From NCBI GenBank assembly GCA_940671915.1, contig CALNVZ010000218.1, forward strand, positions 39,602,299-39,666,298: 64,000 nucleotides of DNA. Reading direction: 5' to 3'. Positions 26,201-35,229 of this stretch are shown piece after piece. Below the pieces are notes generated by a model. The model was not told the origin of the DNA, did not search any database, and worked only from the letters and a program-made list of their open reading frames with translations. This DNA is from Paracentrotus lividus (lineage: Eukaryota > Echinodermata > Echinoidea > Camarodonta > Echinidae). The position numbers were made by a program, and so were the translations under genes. Position 1 is the first letter of the stretch; each line of letters begins with the position of its first letter.

Positions 26201-29200
26201 TGATGTGTCAAACTTTGAAATCCTGCCAGTTATCATAGATTTTGTTGTGATTATGACTTCTATGAGGAAGTCCCAAACTGCTGTGGTTGTATTTCTGTGA
26301 AATTTTCCTCTATAAAGGATATTACCTCAAAACATTTGGGAGGAATAAAATATGTCATCAAAATCTTGTTCTTATGTATGATAAGGTGTTTTTCTCACAG
26401 GAAATGACAATTTGCAAAGCTTGTTTTGGGACGTTGTACATCAACTGCTAATCAGTTTAGTGTCATGTTCATGTCTAGGGTCAATTAGTCATTTAATTAT
26501 CACTCACAGACTATTCATCCGTAGAGGGGCAAGTTTTTCTGAAGGTTCCATTAACTTAAATTTATCTCAATACACGTACAGTCTTTGAACCTTTAACCAG
26601 AAATTTTCTTGTGCATGAAAATTTTGTAGAGGGGTGGAGATTGATAAAAATGGCCATTAACGATTCAGGGAAGTGTTACACTGTACATGTATGTCAATAA
26701 AAGCTTGTGGCGTTGCAATATCTCTTAAATGAGCATGGTGGGTTATGAATTAAATTGAAATTGGGTTTCAATGTTTTTTTTATTGACCCCACACCTTAAA
26801 AAAAATATATATTTTGTGCAAATATTATTGTTCTGGTGACCTTATTTTGTATATATATTAAGAAAAAAGGTACATGTAGATTGAAGGTTTCACGGTGCAC
26901 CAAGTATTCTTTCTTGAGGTTATGAGTGGTCCTGAAAAGGACCTACCCAATCTCGAAATGGATCTGAAGACAGTGAGAACATGCTCACCGAAACGTCGAG
27001 ATTGGGTAGGTCCTTTTTAGGACCACTCATAACCTCAAGAAAGGATACTTGGTGCACCGTGAAACCTTCAACTGCTAATTGTTCTACCACCAGTGAAACC
27101 TTCAAAGATTATCTTTAAAAAAGTAGATTTATATGTTTTTTATTTTGTTGTAGGGCGTCCATGAAAAAATAATGTTTAAATCGTTTATGGAACTACCCTG
27201 CCTAAGAAATAACTAATAAATAGATGAATACTTTTTTTTTTGGGGGGGGGGCAGAATTATCAGTGCAATCTAAAGACTAATTAGATTAAAAAAATAAAGT
27301 AAATAAATAAATACTTGTTTTCGTGCAGTATTATCAGTTCGAAGACTTATAAATAAAAAAAATAGAAGTAAATAAATACTTGTTTTTTTTCAGTATTGTC
27401 AGTTCAATCAGAGGCGTCCTTTCTCTCATGTTTCAATCAATCTTTGATGGAGCAACCATACTAAGCAAAGAATAATCGATAAATTGTTATTTTCTTGCTG
27501 TATAATAAATGCAATATAACTTTACATGTAGACAAAAAAGTAAATAAATAATAAATAAAAAAACAAACATGTTTTTTGCAATATTATTAGTTCAATCACA
27601 GGCATCTTTCATCTCATGAAAAACAGTGTTTTTATTAATCTTTGATGGAGCCACCGTACTATTAAGGACTAATAAATAAATAAATTTTTTGCTGTATTAT
27701 CAGTTCATGAATTGATGATAATCAATAAACCTTATGAATGTTACGGTAATGTCTGTGGCTTCTGCAGTGCTAGCAGAATTGGACTGTGGAGTCACTCAAG
27801 GAAACATTTCAAAAAAGGATTATTCTAAGTCATTATCGTAACAATGGACTGCCAATGATCAATTCAATGAAAATACTGATAATTAAGTAAATAAATAAAA
27901 TGAAACAAATAAAACCTTGTTTTCTTGCAGTATTATCAATTCAATCTGAAGACAAATAAATAAATAAAACCTTTTTTTTTTGTTGCAGTATTATCATTTT
28001 GATCTGAAGACTAATAAGTAAAGAAATAAAACCTTTTTTTCCTGCTGTATTATCAATTTAATGTAAAGACTAAAAGGTAAATAAATAAATAAATAAAACC
28101 ATGTGTTCTTTCAGTATTATAAGTTCAATGTAAAGACAAATAAATTGTAAATAAATAAAGAAGTAAAACCTCGATTTTTGCAGTATTATCAGTTCAATCA
28201 GAGGTGTCTTTCATCTCATGAAAAACAGTTTTAATTACAGATGGAGCACCCTACTAAACAAAGACTAATTTAAGATTTTCTTGCAGTAATATCTTTTTTG
28301 GTGGTAGCATGTATCTCCAGGCGCAGATTCAAGATATCCAAATTGAATACATTTCTGGGGCCCAATTGTATGGGGACATTAGCGGCTCTATTATGTTTAC
28401 GCATGGGCCCGATACTTTCATTGGCGGACATCAGGCTGCGTCCGCTACTGTATCTCACTTGGAATGAAATGGATTTTAGACTAGTTTGAGATGGTTTGAG
28501 TTGGATTTGAGACAGTTTTCAGACAGTCGCAGAAACGTGTCAAAGACGTCTGCGCGACGTTTCATGAGTCTCCGCCAACATTTTATGAGTCCTAGGAAAA
28601 TTAAGCATGTTTAAAACTATGATTTCTTTCCGTCACGTGACAGAGAAAAATTTTTCAGTGACATCTCCGAGTCATGGAAACGTCTCTGCGAAAAACACTA
28701 ATAAATGAATAAATAAATACCTACTTTTTTGTTTATTTTTTTGCAGTATTATCAGTTCAATCTGATGCTCGTTCATCTCATCCTCTGCTCCACCGTCAAC
28801 CATCAACCTTGAGAAACACCGCCCTCATCCTCTCGTCTTGAACAGTCATATTCACATAGATGATAGCAACAAACATGTTCATCAGGTTCAGACTACGCTT
28901 TCAAACCTTGTAAGTCTATCATTCCACCTTGTTTTATTTTTATCAACATGATATCCCTTCACATTTCGTCCCAGAAAAAAAGCATACCTAACTTTGAGAA
29001 CCTCATATTAATAATATGACCTTAATTTTACTTCATGTTAAAGAGTAGCTGATATTTCGTCAATGGTACCAAACTTTATATACCTGTGCTGTCATGGATG
29101 ACTGAGCATGTTGGATATAAAAAAAAACCTGTGTCACAATCACCATGTTTCAGCACAGACATAAATTCAGTATCGTTGAATAGGATTATATGAGCAACTC

Positions 29201-30786
29201 TTTTACATGAAATAAAAATTAAAGGCACATGCATTTTTAATATGAGGCTCTCAGAGTTGGGTGTACTTTATTTCTGGGATGTGATGTATAACAAACTAGA
29301 TCTCACCATGCGTTCGGTCCTGGAAAAAGACTGATGCGTAGAAGACAAAAGGAGAGTTGAGGAAGTTGAGAAACGGAGAGGCGAGAGAGTGAGTAGAAAA
29401 TAAAGGAGACTTCCTTAACTGAGTCTTGGGTTGCAAACTGATTCTTGATGTTTACATTTAATAATAATGATGATAATAATAATAGTAATACCTTACATTT
29501 ATATGGCGCTTAATATGGTTATTTCTAAGCACACAAAAGGAATTTTAAATTATATCAGTACGAATACAAAAAATAAGCAAATCTAGTGTCATTTAAGAAA
29601 TCCAAGTACTTAAATGAATAGATGAATGAATGCTGAAAATCAAAGTTGGTGTGCACCTCCATTGGCCGACAAACAACTTGGTCAAAGAGAAGGGCAATTG
29701 CTGAGAAGGCACGATTGTCATATTTTGTATAAATCTGTTGTTTTTTTTTCCTCCACAGGAGCTGGATGATGACCCAGACTTAGATGACTGTTTTTCAAAG
29801 TAAGTAGAAATGTCTCATATACCCTAGCTGTCCTTAATAATACATACTACAAAGAATGGTCAACTACATTACACATATTACTGCCTCTATGTTTATGAAG
29901 GCAGGACAAACGCAAAGCTGTAGCATATTGTAGCTTTGCCAAATTACAAAATGTACCATTGTGTTTCACATCAATTATTCCTGAATAACTACTCTTGTAA
30001 ATGAGATAATAATACTACAGGTTACATGTAGATGCATATTTCTGCTTACAAACAAACTTAGTATTACTTGGCTGACATTAGATTTTACACTATTATGTTG
30101 CCAAGTTGCATATGTAATACTGATCAAATAAGTTGTCAAATAATAACTGTCACAAAAGGGTTACTGTATAAGCCAATATATTCGCGTCCAATATTTTCGC
30201 CATTTTGGACCAGTTAGGGGAATTCGCGAGAGCAAAATTTTGCGATTTTGGTGATGACTTCATTACTATAAATAGCCTTGTACTTGAAGTGGAAATTTTC
30301 ATGATGAACGACTCGCGAAATTCGCGAAAATAAAGTCTCCGCGAAAATAACCACTTATACAGTAATATTCAATGCTAAACCACTTCTTATTCACAGGTGG
30401 CTGAGAGTAGATCAAAATGGTTAATAATGCCAGGGAGAGAGACTTCACCTTTAAAAGGCTGAATTTAGCTTTTTTTTTGGTTGAGATTTTCTTACTTCCT
30501 TTTTTTTTTTAGCTTCACCTGTACAAAAGTATAGGACTTTTTCACTATCAGGGTTATTTCAGCTCTTATTATTTTGGTCACTCACAACCCTGTAATGCCA
30601 AACCACATTGTAGGCTTGAGTGCTACATACTTGGCCTCTCAGTTGTGACCAGGGTAATGTATGTGTAAAAACATTCTTTGTAAAAAAAAAACGAGCGTCA
30701 TGTTTGATGACCTAGTGCTAGACAATTATAAGAGGCCACCATTTTATTATTTTTTTTTTTTTTGACACAGATTGGCTGAGAGATAG
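17229..30786 (+). CDS. LDLRAP1-like: PTB-domain clathrin adaptor, ARH/LDLRAP1-like (complete gene, nine exons)
   Basis: ARH links LDL-receptor-family tails (FxNPxY) through a PTB domain to clathrin and AP-2 during endocytosis. The exons are 17229-17280, 17697-17839, 20393-20505, 21334-21448, 22764-22908, 23632-23757, 28747-28909, 29759-29799 and 30771-30786. All phases agree if one missing base is allowed in exon 7. Summed length gives about 304 residues; human ARH has about 308. The PTB runs from FQDDW to AEALTLTVAQAF, with ARH-type blocks EGVTFFVKYLG, RISYCTADK, ECHAYLC and LTVAQAFNIAYDVW. The C-terminal acidic LDDDPDLDDCFSKLAER matches the ARH segment that binds the AP-2 beta appendage. 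GULP/CED-6 is less similar in the YCTADK and LTVAQAF blocks. Exons 5 and 9 each have a nearby diverged copy. Confidence 0.88.
17697..17839 (+). CDS. LDLRAP1-like: ARH-like exon 2 (PTB start)
   Basis: Acceptor ttgcag and donor gtaagt. Encodes FQDDWEKSHEPVVEG and VTFFVKYLGVEIV, then AIKKIIHR. This is the first PTB strand and helix, as in ARH (...NW...LLEG..F..KYLG). Confidence 0.9.
18043..18243. mobile_element. TACTGTATAAG/TTCGCG element, copy 1
   Basis: About 200 bases bounded by tactgtataag and cttatacagta inverted ends, full of ttcgcg/cgcgaa words. An inverted copy lies at 30165-30363 and an eroded one at about 56745-56930. Confidence 0.8.
18690..19155. mobile_element. ~465-bp TACAGTCTGTGT element, copy 1
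   Basis: Terminal inverted repeats of the form tacagtctgtgt..aaaa.tg.tac at both ends. The body has conserved blocks (tgtggtacca, ataatttgc..ttgtaaaacaaaagtta, gcgaaacctacacaaag). No intact transposase, so non-autonomous. Further copies at about 32640-33090, 33430-33892 and 42208-42660. Confidence 0.8.
19308..19445. mobile_element. Small GGGCCCGTTTCTCGAAAC hairpin element
   Basis: Left end gggcccgtttctcgaaac and right end ttcaagaaacggggcccc are inverted repeats around tctaagttcttag and acttagtttatga. A truncated relative lies at 38405-38515. Confidence 0.7.
20393..20505 (+). CDS. LDLRAP1-like: ARH-like exon 3 (PTB middle)
   Basis: Acceptor ttgatag and donor gtaagt. Encodes AKYGSGKVRKVALTVTP and ETNEELEEIVIH, ending in a split Arg codon (ag|g). 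Confidence 0.9.
21080..21225. mobile_element. ~145-bp hairpin in ARH-like intron 3
   Basis: The left arm gatccaaatgatg..caagctatcacttcc pairs with the right arm ggaagtgatag..cccatcatttggatca. Inner caagctgga / tccagcttg and gctatctc / gagatagc also pair. Confidence 0.75.
21334..21448 (+). CDS. LDLRAP1-like: ARH-like exon 4 (RISYCTADK, ECHAYLC)
   Basis: Acceptor ttctag and donor gtaagt. ISYCTADKNNDKIFGFI and LECHAYLCNKRKV are near-diagnostic for the ARH PTB. Confidence 0.93.
21626..22158. mobile_element. MITE with ACAGTGCATCCCAGA termini
   Basis: Left end cagtgcatcccagataac (about 21630) and right end tttctgggatgcactgta (22138-22156) are inverted. The atggatgactga and cattgaatag.atatgag blocks recur in truncated copies at about 29040-29300 and 60030-60150. 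Confidence 0.75.
22642..22708 (+). repeat. Upstream copy of ARH-like exon 5
   Basis: About 66 bases match exon 5 with five mismatches and a tcag acceptor directly in front. Encodes PEALTLTVAQAFNVAYDVWK. The differences are mostly synonymous or conservative. No phase-1 donor follows, and reading on meets a stop at about 22775, so use as an alternative exon would truncate the protein. Confidence 0.85.
22764..22908 (+). CDS. LDLRAP1-like: ARH-like exon 5 (PTB C-terminal helix)
   Basis: Acceptor aaccag and donor gtaaaa. Encodes AEALTLTVAQAFNIAYDVWK, then a Glu/Ser/Thr-rich linker (EEKDDSTTSEDFTESET), ending at phase 1. Confidence 0.92.
23632..23757 (+). CDS. LDLRAP1-like: ARH-like exon 6 (linker)
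   Basis: Acceptor acttccag, donor gtaaac, phase 1 in and out. Encodes GSPLRKSAPQAIPGCEST and further Ser/Pro-rich sequence. The exon call rests on phase compatibility and an open frame rather than strong homology. Confidence 0.75.
23878..24690. repeat. Repeat element with four ~155-bp tandem units
   Basis: Opens with atgcctccgccaccgaagg and a (cgtc/cgta)n stretch. Then come four units (from about 23998, 24150, 24310 and 24465) containing gatatctcaa.aaccagttgag, taggaagacgatctg and ggtcaaaggtcaagggtcac. Closes with ggcggaggcatatatttcga. Dispersed-repeat character, no coding capacity. Confidence 0.8.
24822..24870. repeat. Perfect 20-bp-arm hairpin
   Basis: Arms attggaggggcaagccattg and caatggcttgcccctccaat flank an 8-base loop (ttaacaca). 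Weaker pairing extends outward (gctctcaggagac / gcagagccctcc). Confidence 0.85.
25620..25810. mobile_element. Partial copy of the AAGGGGAAGTTCACC MITE family
   Basis: Starts aaaggggaggtcctccctga and shares the gaaggtttgatgaaaatcc and gagctgctctagcattac-type blocks with 34730-35228. The opposite terminus was not found. Confidence 0.5.
26880..27105. mobile_element. Near-perfect ~85-bp inverted repeat (foldback)
   Basis: The arm about 26884-26963 (gaaggtttcacggtgcacca ... gaggttatgagtggtcctga) is matched by its reverse complement about 26995-27072. The centre holds gaccctgaagacag-like and accgaaacgtcgag sequences. The outer unit gaaggtttcac..gtagaacaa recurs at 61885-61955. Confidence 0.8.
27235..28740 (+). 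repeat. Minisatellite of decoy 3' splice sites in ARH-like intron 6
   Basis: About eleven degenerate units of aataaataaata(aaacc), a T run, (t)gcag, tattatcagttcaat and in some units cagaggcgtctttcatctcatg. Cag-type junctions at about 27254, 27328, 27393, 27703, 27930, 27988, 28114, 28183 and 28286 mimic the true acceptor at 28741-28746 and the first bases of exon 7. Confidence 0.85.
28747..28909 (+). CDS. LDLRAP1-like: ARH-like exon 7 (one-base frame break)
   Basis: Acceptor tttgcag and donor gtaagt at 28910. It enters in the frame reading LSVQSDARSSHPLLHRQPS. The frame that joins correctly to exon 8 reads INLEKHRPHPLVLNS...TTLSNL. The two are related by one missing base somewhere before about 28805. 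Taken literally, the entry frame stops at tga about 28840. INLE lies where human ARH has its clathrin-box LLDLE; that equivalence is tentative. Confidence 0.7.
29759..29799 (+). CDS. LDLRAP1-like: ARH-like exon 8 (acidic AP-2-binding segment)
   Basis: Acceptor ctccacag, donor gtaagt. Encodes ELDDDPDLDDCFS plus two bases of Lys. Corresponds to ELDDGLDEAFSR of human ARH, which docks the AP-2 beta appendage. Confidence 0.88.
30165..30363. mobile_element. TACTGTATAAG/TTCGCG element, copy 2 (inverted)
   Basis: Reverse-complement match to 18043-18243, lying in the intron just before the alternative last exon of the ARH-like gene. Confidence 0.8.
30397..30424 (+). CDS. Alternative last exon of ARH-like gene (WLRVDQNG, stop)
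   Basis: Acceptor attcacag. The sequence tggctgagag-tagatc is nearly the same as at 30773-30789 but shifted by one base, so after Lys it reads WLRVDQNG and stops at 30422-30424. Either an alternative terminal exon or a decayed copy of the downstream one. Confidence 0.45.
30771..30786 (+). CDS. LDLRAP1-like: ARH-like last exon (KLAER, stop)
   Basis: Acceptor tttgacacag. The first base completes Lys, then LAER and stop tag 30784-30786. FSKLAER matches the FSRLAQSR core of ARH better than the upstream alternative, so it is preferred. Confidence 0.7.
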
Positions 30787-31874
30787 ATCGAACCCGGTCT
30801 CGTGCTTGACATTCAACGTCAGACGATCACAGTTCGATGCCCGACGCTCATCGTTCACTTCTCCGGTACGAAACAGGATCGGGATACGTTACTCAAATCA
30901 GAATCAAAGGATTCATTTTCCTGCCTGAATCTAAGACAACCTTATCGTGGTGACCTTTGACCTTGGGTGAACCTTTGACCTTGGTTGAACCTTGTGAAAA
31001 CAGAGAGGAATCTAACAAATACCTTTTTACCAAGGTTGAGTAAAATAAAAGGACATGATGAATATTAATTATAATACTAAAATGAAATGTAAAAGTTTTG
31101 TATTTAACAGATTGCACTGGAGTCTTGAAAACATTTTATATTGAAATATGATATAAGGCGGGAAAATTTGGTTTATGGATATTATATATTATCTACCTTG
31201 TGAAATACACATTTATTCCTTTCTATTCTTTTCTAATACAATTTTAATTGTGAAGGTGCACTATGAAATATGCTTTCAAGCAATATCATTTCTAATGTAT
31301 GAGAATGAAACAAGATTTAGAGCGTAATAATAGTTCAAAGAAGTCAAAGAAGCTATAATGAATTCATCCTTGTCACTACATTGAAAATGGTTCCATGACA
31401 ATTGCTCTGGCAACAATTGCTTCCACTACAAATATCATACACTAATCAAATAATCAACTTCATCCCTGGACTTGATACTATACACTACGCTCAAAACTCA
31501 ACATTAAAACCTTCTTAACACCCTAACCCTACACCTAGACGAAATAAAGCAATTGTCACAGGAGCAAATTGCCCTAACTTTGGCAAAAGGAAGCAACTGA
31601 CATACTAACCAATTTGAGTTTTTAATGTTTTTATATTTTATGTGGTGGCCATCTTTTTGCAGTCCAAATTTCGTGTCTCGAAGTTTAGTCCATCTTGAAA
31701 TATTTAGGTAAGACATTTAGGAGATTACATTGACATCAGTGTAAATGACGTGAGGCATTTTGCTGCATTTACAGGAAATGTCACTTTTGTCAGTTGCTTC
31801 CTTTTGCCAATGTAGGGGCAGTAATTGGTATGACACCATTGGAATCGATATTAAATGAATGGGTACATAATGAG

Positions 31875-32110
31875 GATTGTAGTCAAGTGGTAAATCACTT
31901 GACTGGGGATGCAAAGGTTGTGAGTAAGGCTTTTCTTTTCTAGATATGCTTCTCCTAACGTAGGTGTAAACGGATATTTTTGTCACCTGATGACTGGCTA
32001 GAATGGCTCCCAGGGGAGTGGAGATGTGCACATATTGTGTGCGGGGGACAATCCTGAATCTTAGGCATTCAGATGGCTGGATAGTGTTGTGTCTGTAAAG
32101 GACTTACATA
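31875..32110 (+). mobile_element. Degenerate tRNA-derived SINE
   Basis: Contains an A-box-like tagtcaagtgg at 31880-31890 and the aatcacttgactggggatgc segment shared with the better copy at 32130. The B box is eroded. Confidence 0.55.
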
Positions 32111-32129
32111 AATATTGCATATTATGTAG

Positions 32130-32412
32130 AAGTGTTCATAGTCTAGTGGTGGTATCACTTGACTGGGGATGCTAAGGTCGCAAGTTCGATTCCCATGCGG
32201 CACTTTTAGCAAGATATTTTTATCTTACTATTTGGTTAACACTCCACCCAGGTGTAAATGGGTACCCGGAGGATGTTTCCATACAGTCTCTTGGTGTGGA
32301 TGACACAAAGCATGAAATAGAATCTAATGAATTGGGGTAATAATATAGCTGTAAAGCGCTTTGGCCACTACTAATTATTTATAAATAATAGGTGTATTAT
32401 TATTATATTATT
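32130..32412 (+). mobile_element. tRNA-derived SINE
   Basis: Pol III promoter elements: A box tagtctagtgg at 32139-32149 and B box agttcgattcc at 32183-32193, 33 bases apart. Then a body with caggtgtaaatgggtaccc, a gtaaagcgctttgg 3' segment and an attatt tail. The aminoacyl stem is not maintained, so it is not a tRNA gene. Confidence 0.8.
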
Positions 32413-32639
32413 AATGTTTTGTTGAAGAGGCATATATAATTGCTGGGTGTTATTGTTCTGCATGATGATGTTTGTTAGCAATGCATATATTATTGGCTGG
32501 GAATAGTGAAGGAGTTCACATTAGTACATAGGCTTGAACTCGGTGACATGGGCTCCGTAAGACAAAGGTTTGAAAATCAATCGCAAAGTGCAAAGGCCAA
32601 CTCAAGGTCTTATTTGCATGTGCTTTTTTATTCAAAAGA

Positions 32640-33092
32640 CTGTTCTGCTTCTCCTTGAGTCAATTCTCTCAATGTTCTGTTTGATTGTTTTATCAGTGTT
32701 ATAAAAAAATGGAACAGTTCGAGAAAAAAATAATTAGGTATGAAATCTTCTCTTAATAATGTATGTATGTGGTACCAATGAAAGCAAGAGATTTTCTCTT
32801 GCTGATGCAAATTGTTTTGTATAATTTGCCTTTGTAAAACAAAAGTTAGCTAAATTTATGCGCGACGAGGAGCTAATTGAAATTACACACATCTATTGTT
32901 TCAGAGCACGGCTATTATGTGCGAAACCTATACAAAGCTATAGAAAAGCTTGCGCAAATTGTATTTTCTTGATTAAAGAAATCTGACATTATCTAAAGAT
33001 CTACAGCACCAATGAGATGGGGAAAAAATGAAACATGATTAATTTTCATACTTTAAAAAAAAATGTTTCCAACTGTGCCATTTTATTATCAT
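32640..33092. mobile_element. ~465-bp TACAGTCTGTGT element, copy 2
   Basis: Diverged family member in the same orientation as 18690-19155 (tgtggtaccaatgaaagcaag, ataatttgcctttgtaaaac, cgaaacctatacaaag). Confidence 0.7.
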
Positions 33093-33429
33093 ATCTGTTT
33101 ATATATTGAACGATCATTCATGATAGACGTAGTCTTTACCCAGAAATGTACACAAGCGATCTCTTTAATCAAAAGAAGAATAAGATGAGCTTGTGAACAG
33201 GGCTTAGGCAGTAGTGGACATTCTAAATAATGTGACTCATGGTTTCCTCCTCTCACCACATTCAGTCAGTTCTCATTCAAAAGACCGGAAGGTAACTAAT
33301 TTAATTGTTTAGAATTTGCTATTGATCGTAAACCATTGCATTACAGGCGCAGATGAATAATGACACTGTTAATCAACATTGACACATTCATATTATGCAC
33401 TATATAAAATGTAAACCTTTCTCCTCACC

Positions 33430-33895
33430 TATTACTGTCTGTGTCCAAAAAAAATGTACAATCGGAAAATATTATTTAGGTATGAAATCTTCTCAAATGT
33501 GTGAATGTGGTACCAACTTAAAGCAAAAAGATTGTTCTTGCTGATGCCCTTTGTTTTGTATAATTTGCTTTTGTAAGACAAAAAGTTAGCGCTAAATTTT
33601 GTGCGGCTATAAGCTAATCGAATTACACACATCTATTGTCTCGGTGCGCTGAATTCATGGCTATCATGTGCAAAACCCATAGAAAAGCATGCACAAAGTA
33701 CGTTTTATCTTAATTATAGAAAACTGGTCATATCTCAAGATCTAGAGCACAATGGGATGAAAAAAACTTGCAGAAGAAAGCCGGATTTTCCTTCTTAATG
33801 GAACACAAACACTTATAGAATGTCATTAATTTCATACTTTAAAAAAAAATTCCACATGTACCATTCTATAGTAGTACACAGACTGTACTGATTAT
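33430..33895. mobile_element. ~465-bp TACAGTCTGTGT element, copy 3
   Basis: Starts ctgtctgtgtccaaaaa and ends cacagactgta. It lies about 340 bases after copy 2. Confidence 0.75.
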
Positions 33896-34004
33896 TATTA
33901 TGCTAAGAACCTTGGAGTCATTTATTCGTAGCAGAGGTATCTTTAACTAGTAACACTGAGTTGTCAAAGTAGCCAGTGTGGAAGTTGGGTGGTTTTTACA
34001 GCAT

Positions 34005-34395
34005 GACCTGGAGGACATTTCATCAAAGGACTTGGAGGACATTTTATCCGACAAATTTGCTCTCAGCCAGTCAGATGCAAGCATTTCAGTAGCTTATAAC
34101 ATTTGTCGGGTAAAACATCCAACAAGTCCTTTGATGAAATGCCCCCCTGGGAATGATCCCAGTACCAGCACTTATGTCCTTGAGTAAGGCATTTTATCTG
34201 CATGCTTCACCCAACCCAGGTGTTTAAATGGGTACCTGGTAGGTGCTTACATAATGTGCACCTGTTAAAATGGCTGCCCAGAATCCAAACCGATGGCTGG
34301 GGTAGTATTTATGTCAATAATATTGTTGCGTATTGAGAGAGGATTTTCTGACATGTATGTATTAGAAACACATATTATTATTATTATTATACATG
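34005..34395 (+). mobile_element. SINE 3' part preceded by a nested hairpin element
   Basis: 34013-34060 and 34098-34142 are inverted (acatttcatcaaaggacttg / caagtcctttgatgaaatg). The stretch 34147-34395 (gatcccagtaccagc, acccaggtgtttaaatgggtac, attatt tail) matches the SINE body of 32130-32412. This suggests a hairpin element inserted in a SINE. Confidence 0.6.
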
Positions 34396-34728
34396 TAACT
34401 TTTGTTTAGATAACTCTGAAGGCTATAGCTTATATGTGTTCACATGTTGTATCATACTGAAATCTATTGGAATGGTTGAAAATGTTACAAAAAATTTGTT
34501 TTCATTGCTTTATCCCGATACAATGATTTTATAATGGAACCTTAATTCTTCTTTATGACAAAGTCAATCCAAGATATATAAACTTAACAATATAGTTTAA
34601 GTAATTTTATGATGATTATAAACCCCCACACATGAGTTGAAATTTGAATTTACATTTCATAACTCATAGATTTAAAATGATGTGTGCTGCGTACAAGTAT
34701 TATGTCGCGTAGTGTCACCAAGTATTAA

Positions 34729-35229
34729 AGGGGAAGTTCACCTGGAATTTTATTGGTTTTGAAAAATGCAGAAAAATAAAAGAAAAAATATTGGTGAAAG
34801 GTTTGAAGAAAATCAACCAAAAAATAACGAAGTTATGAATATTCAAAGTTTTGACTCTGTGACGTCACGTGCGAGCAGCTCTCCTATGTGTTATGTAATG
34901 TAAATTCCATAAAATGTGTCATTTTTTCAGAAGAATATTAATTTTCTCACCTGTGCGGTAGATATATCATCAAACCTATGCTTCATATACATGACTCTAT
35001 CAAATTGACCCATTCCTTTATCAGGAATCATGAACAAAGACAAATTTATGGAATTTATATACACAACACATGGGAGAGCTGCTCGCACGTGACGTCACAG
35101 AATTCAAAACTTTAAGTACTTATAACTTCGCAATTTTTTGTCGATTTTTCAAACTTTCACTCATATTTTTCTTTTATTTTTCTGCATTTTTCAAAACCAA
35201 TAAAATTCCAGGGTGAACTTCCCCTTTAA
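34729..35229. mobile_element. ~500-bp MITE with TTAA ends
   Basis: Left ttaaaggggaagttcacctg and right gggtgaacttcccctttaa are inverted. Arms of ~190 bases pair further in (tgacgtcacgtgcgagcagc / gctgctcgcacgtgacgtca). TTAA at both borders fits a piggyBac-like target site, an inference. No transposase. Confidence 0.85.

Noticed and set aside
27235-28740. CRISPR-like array of regular repeats
   Set aside because: Eukaryotic intron; units are degenerate, spacers are AT simple sequence, and the core is a splice acceptor.
32139-32193. tRNA gene
   Set aside because: A and B boxes are present but the acceptor and anticodon stems are not kept, and a SINE body and tail follow.
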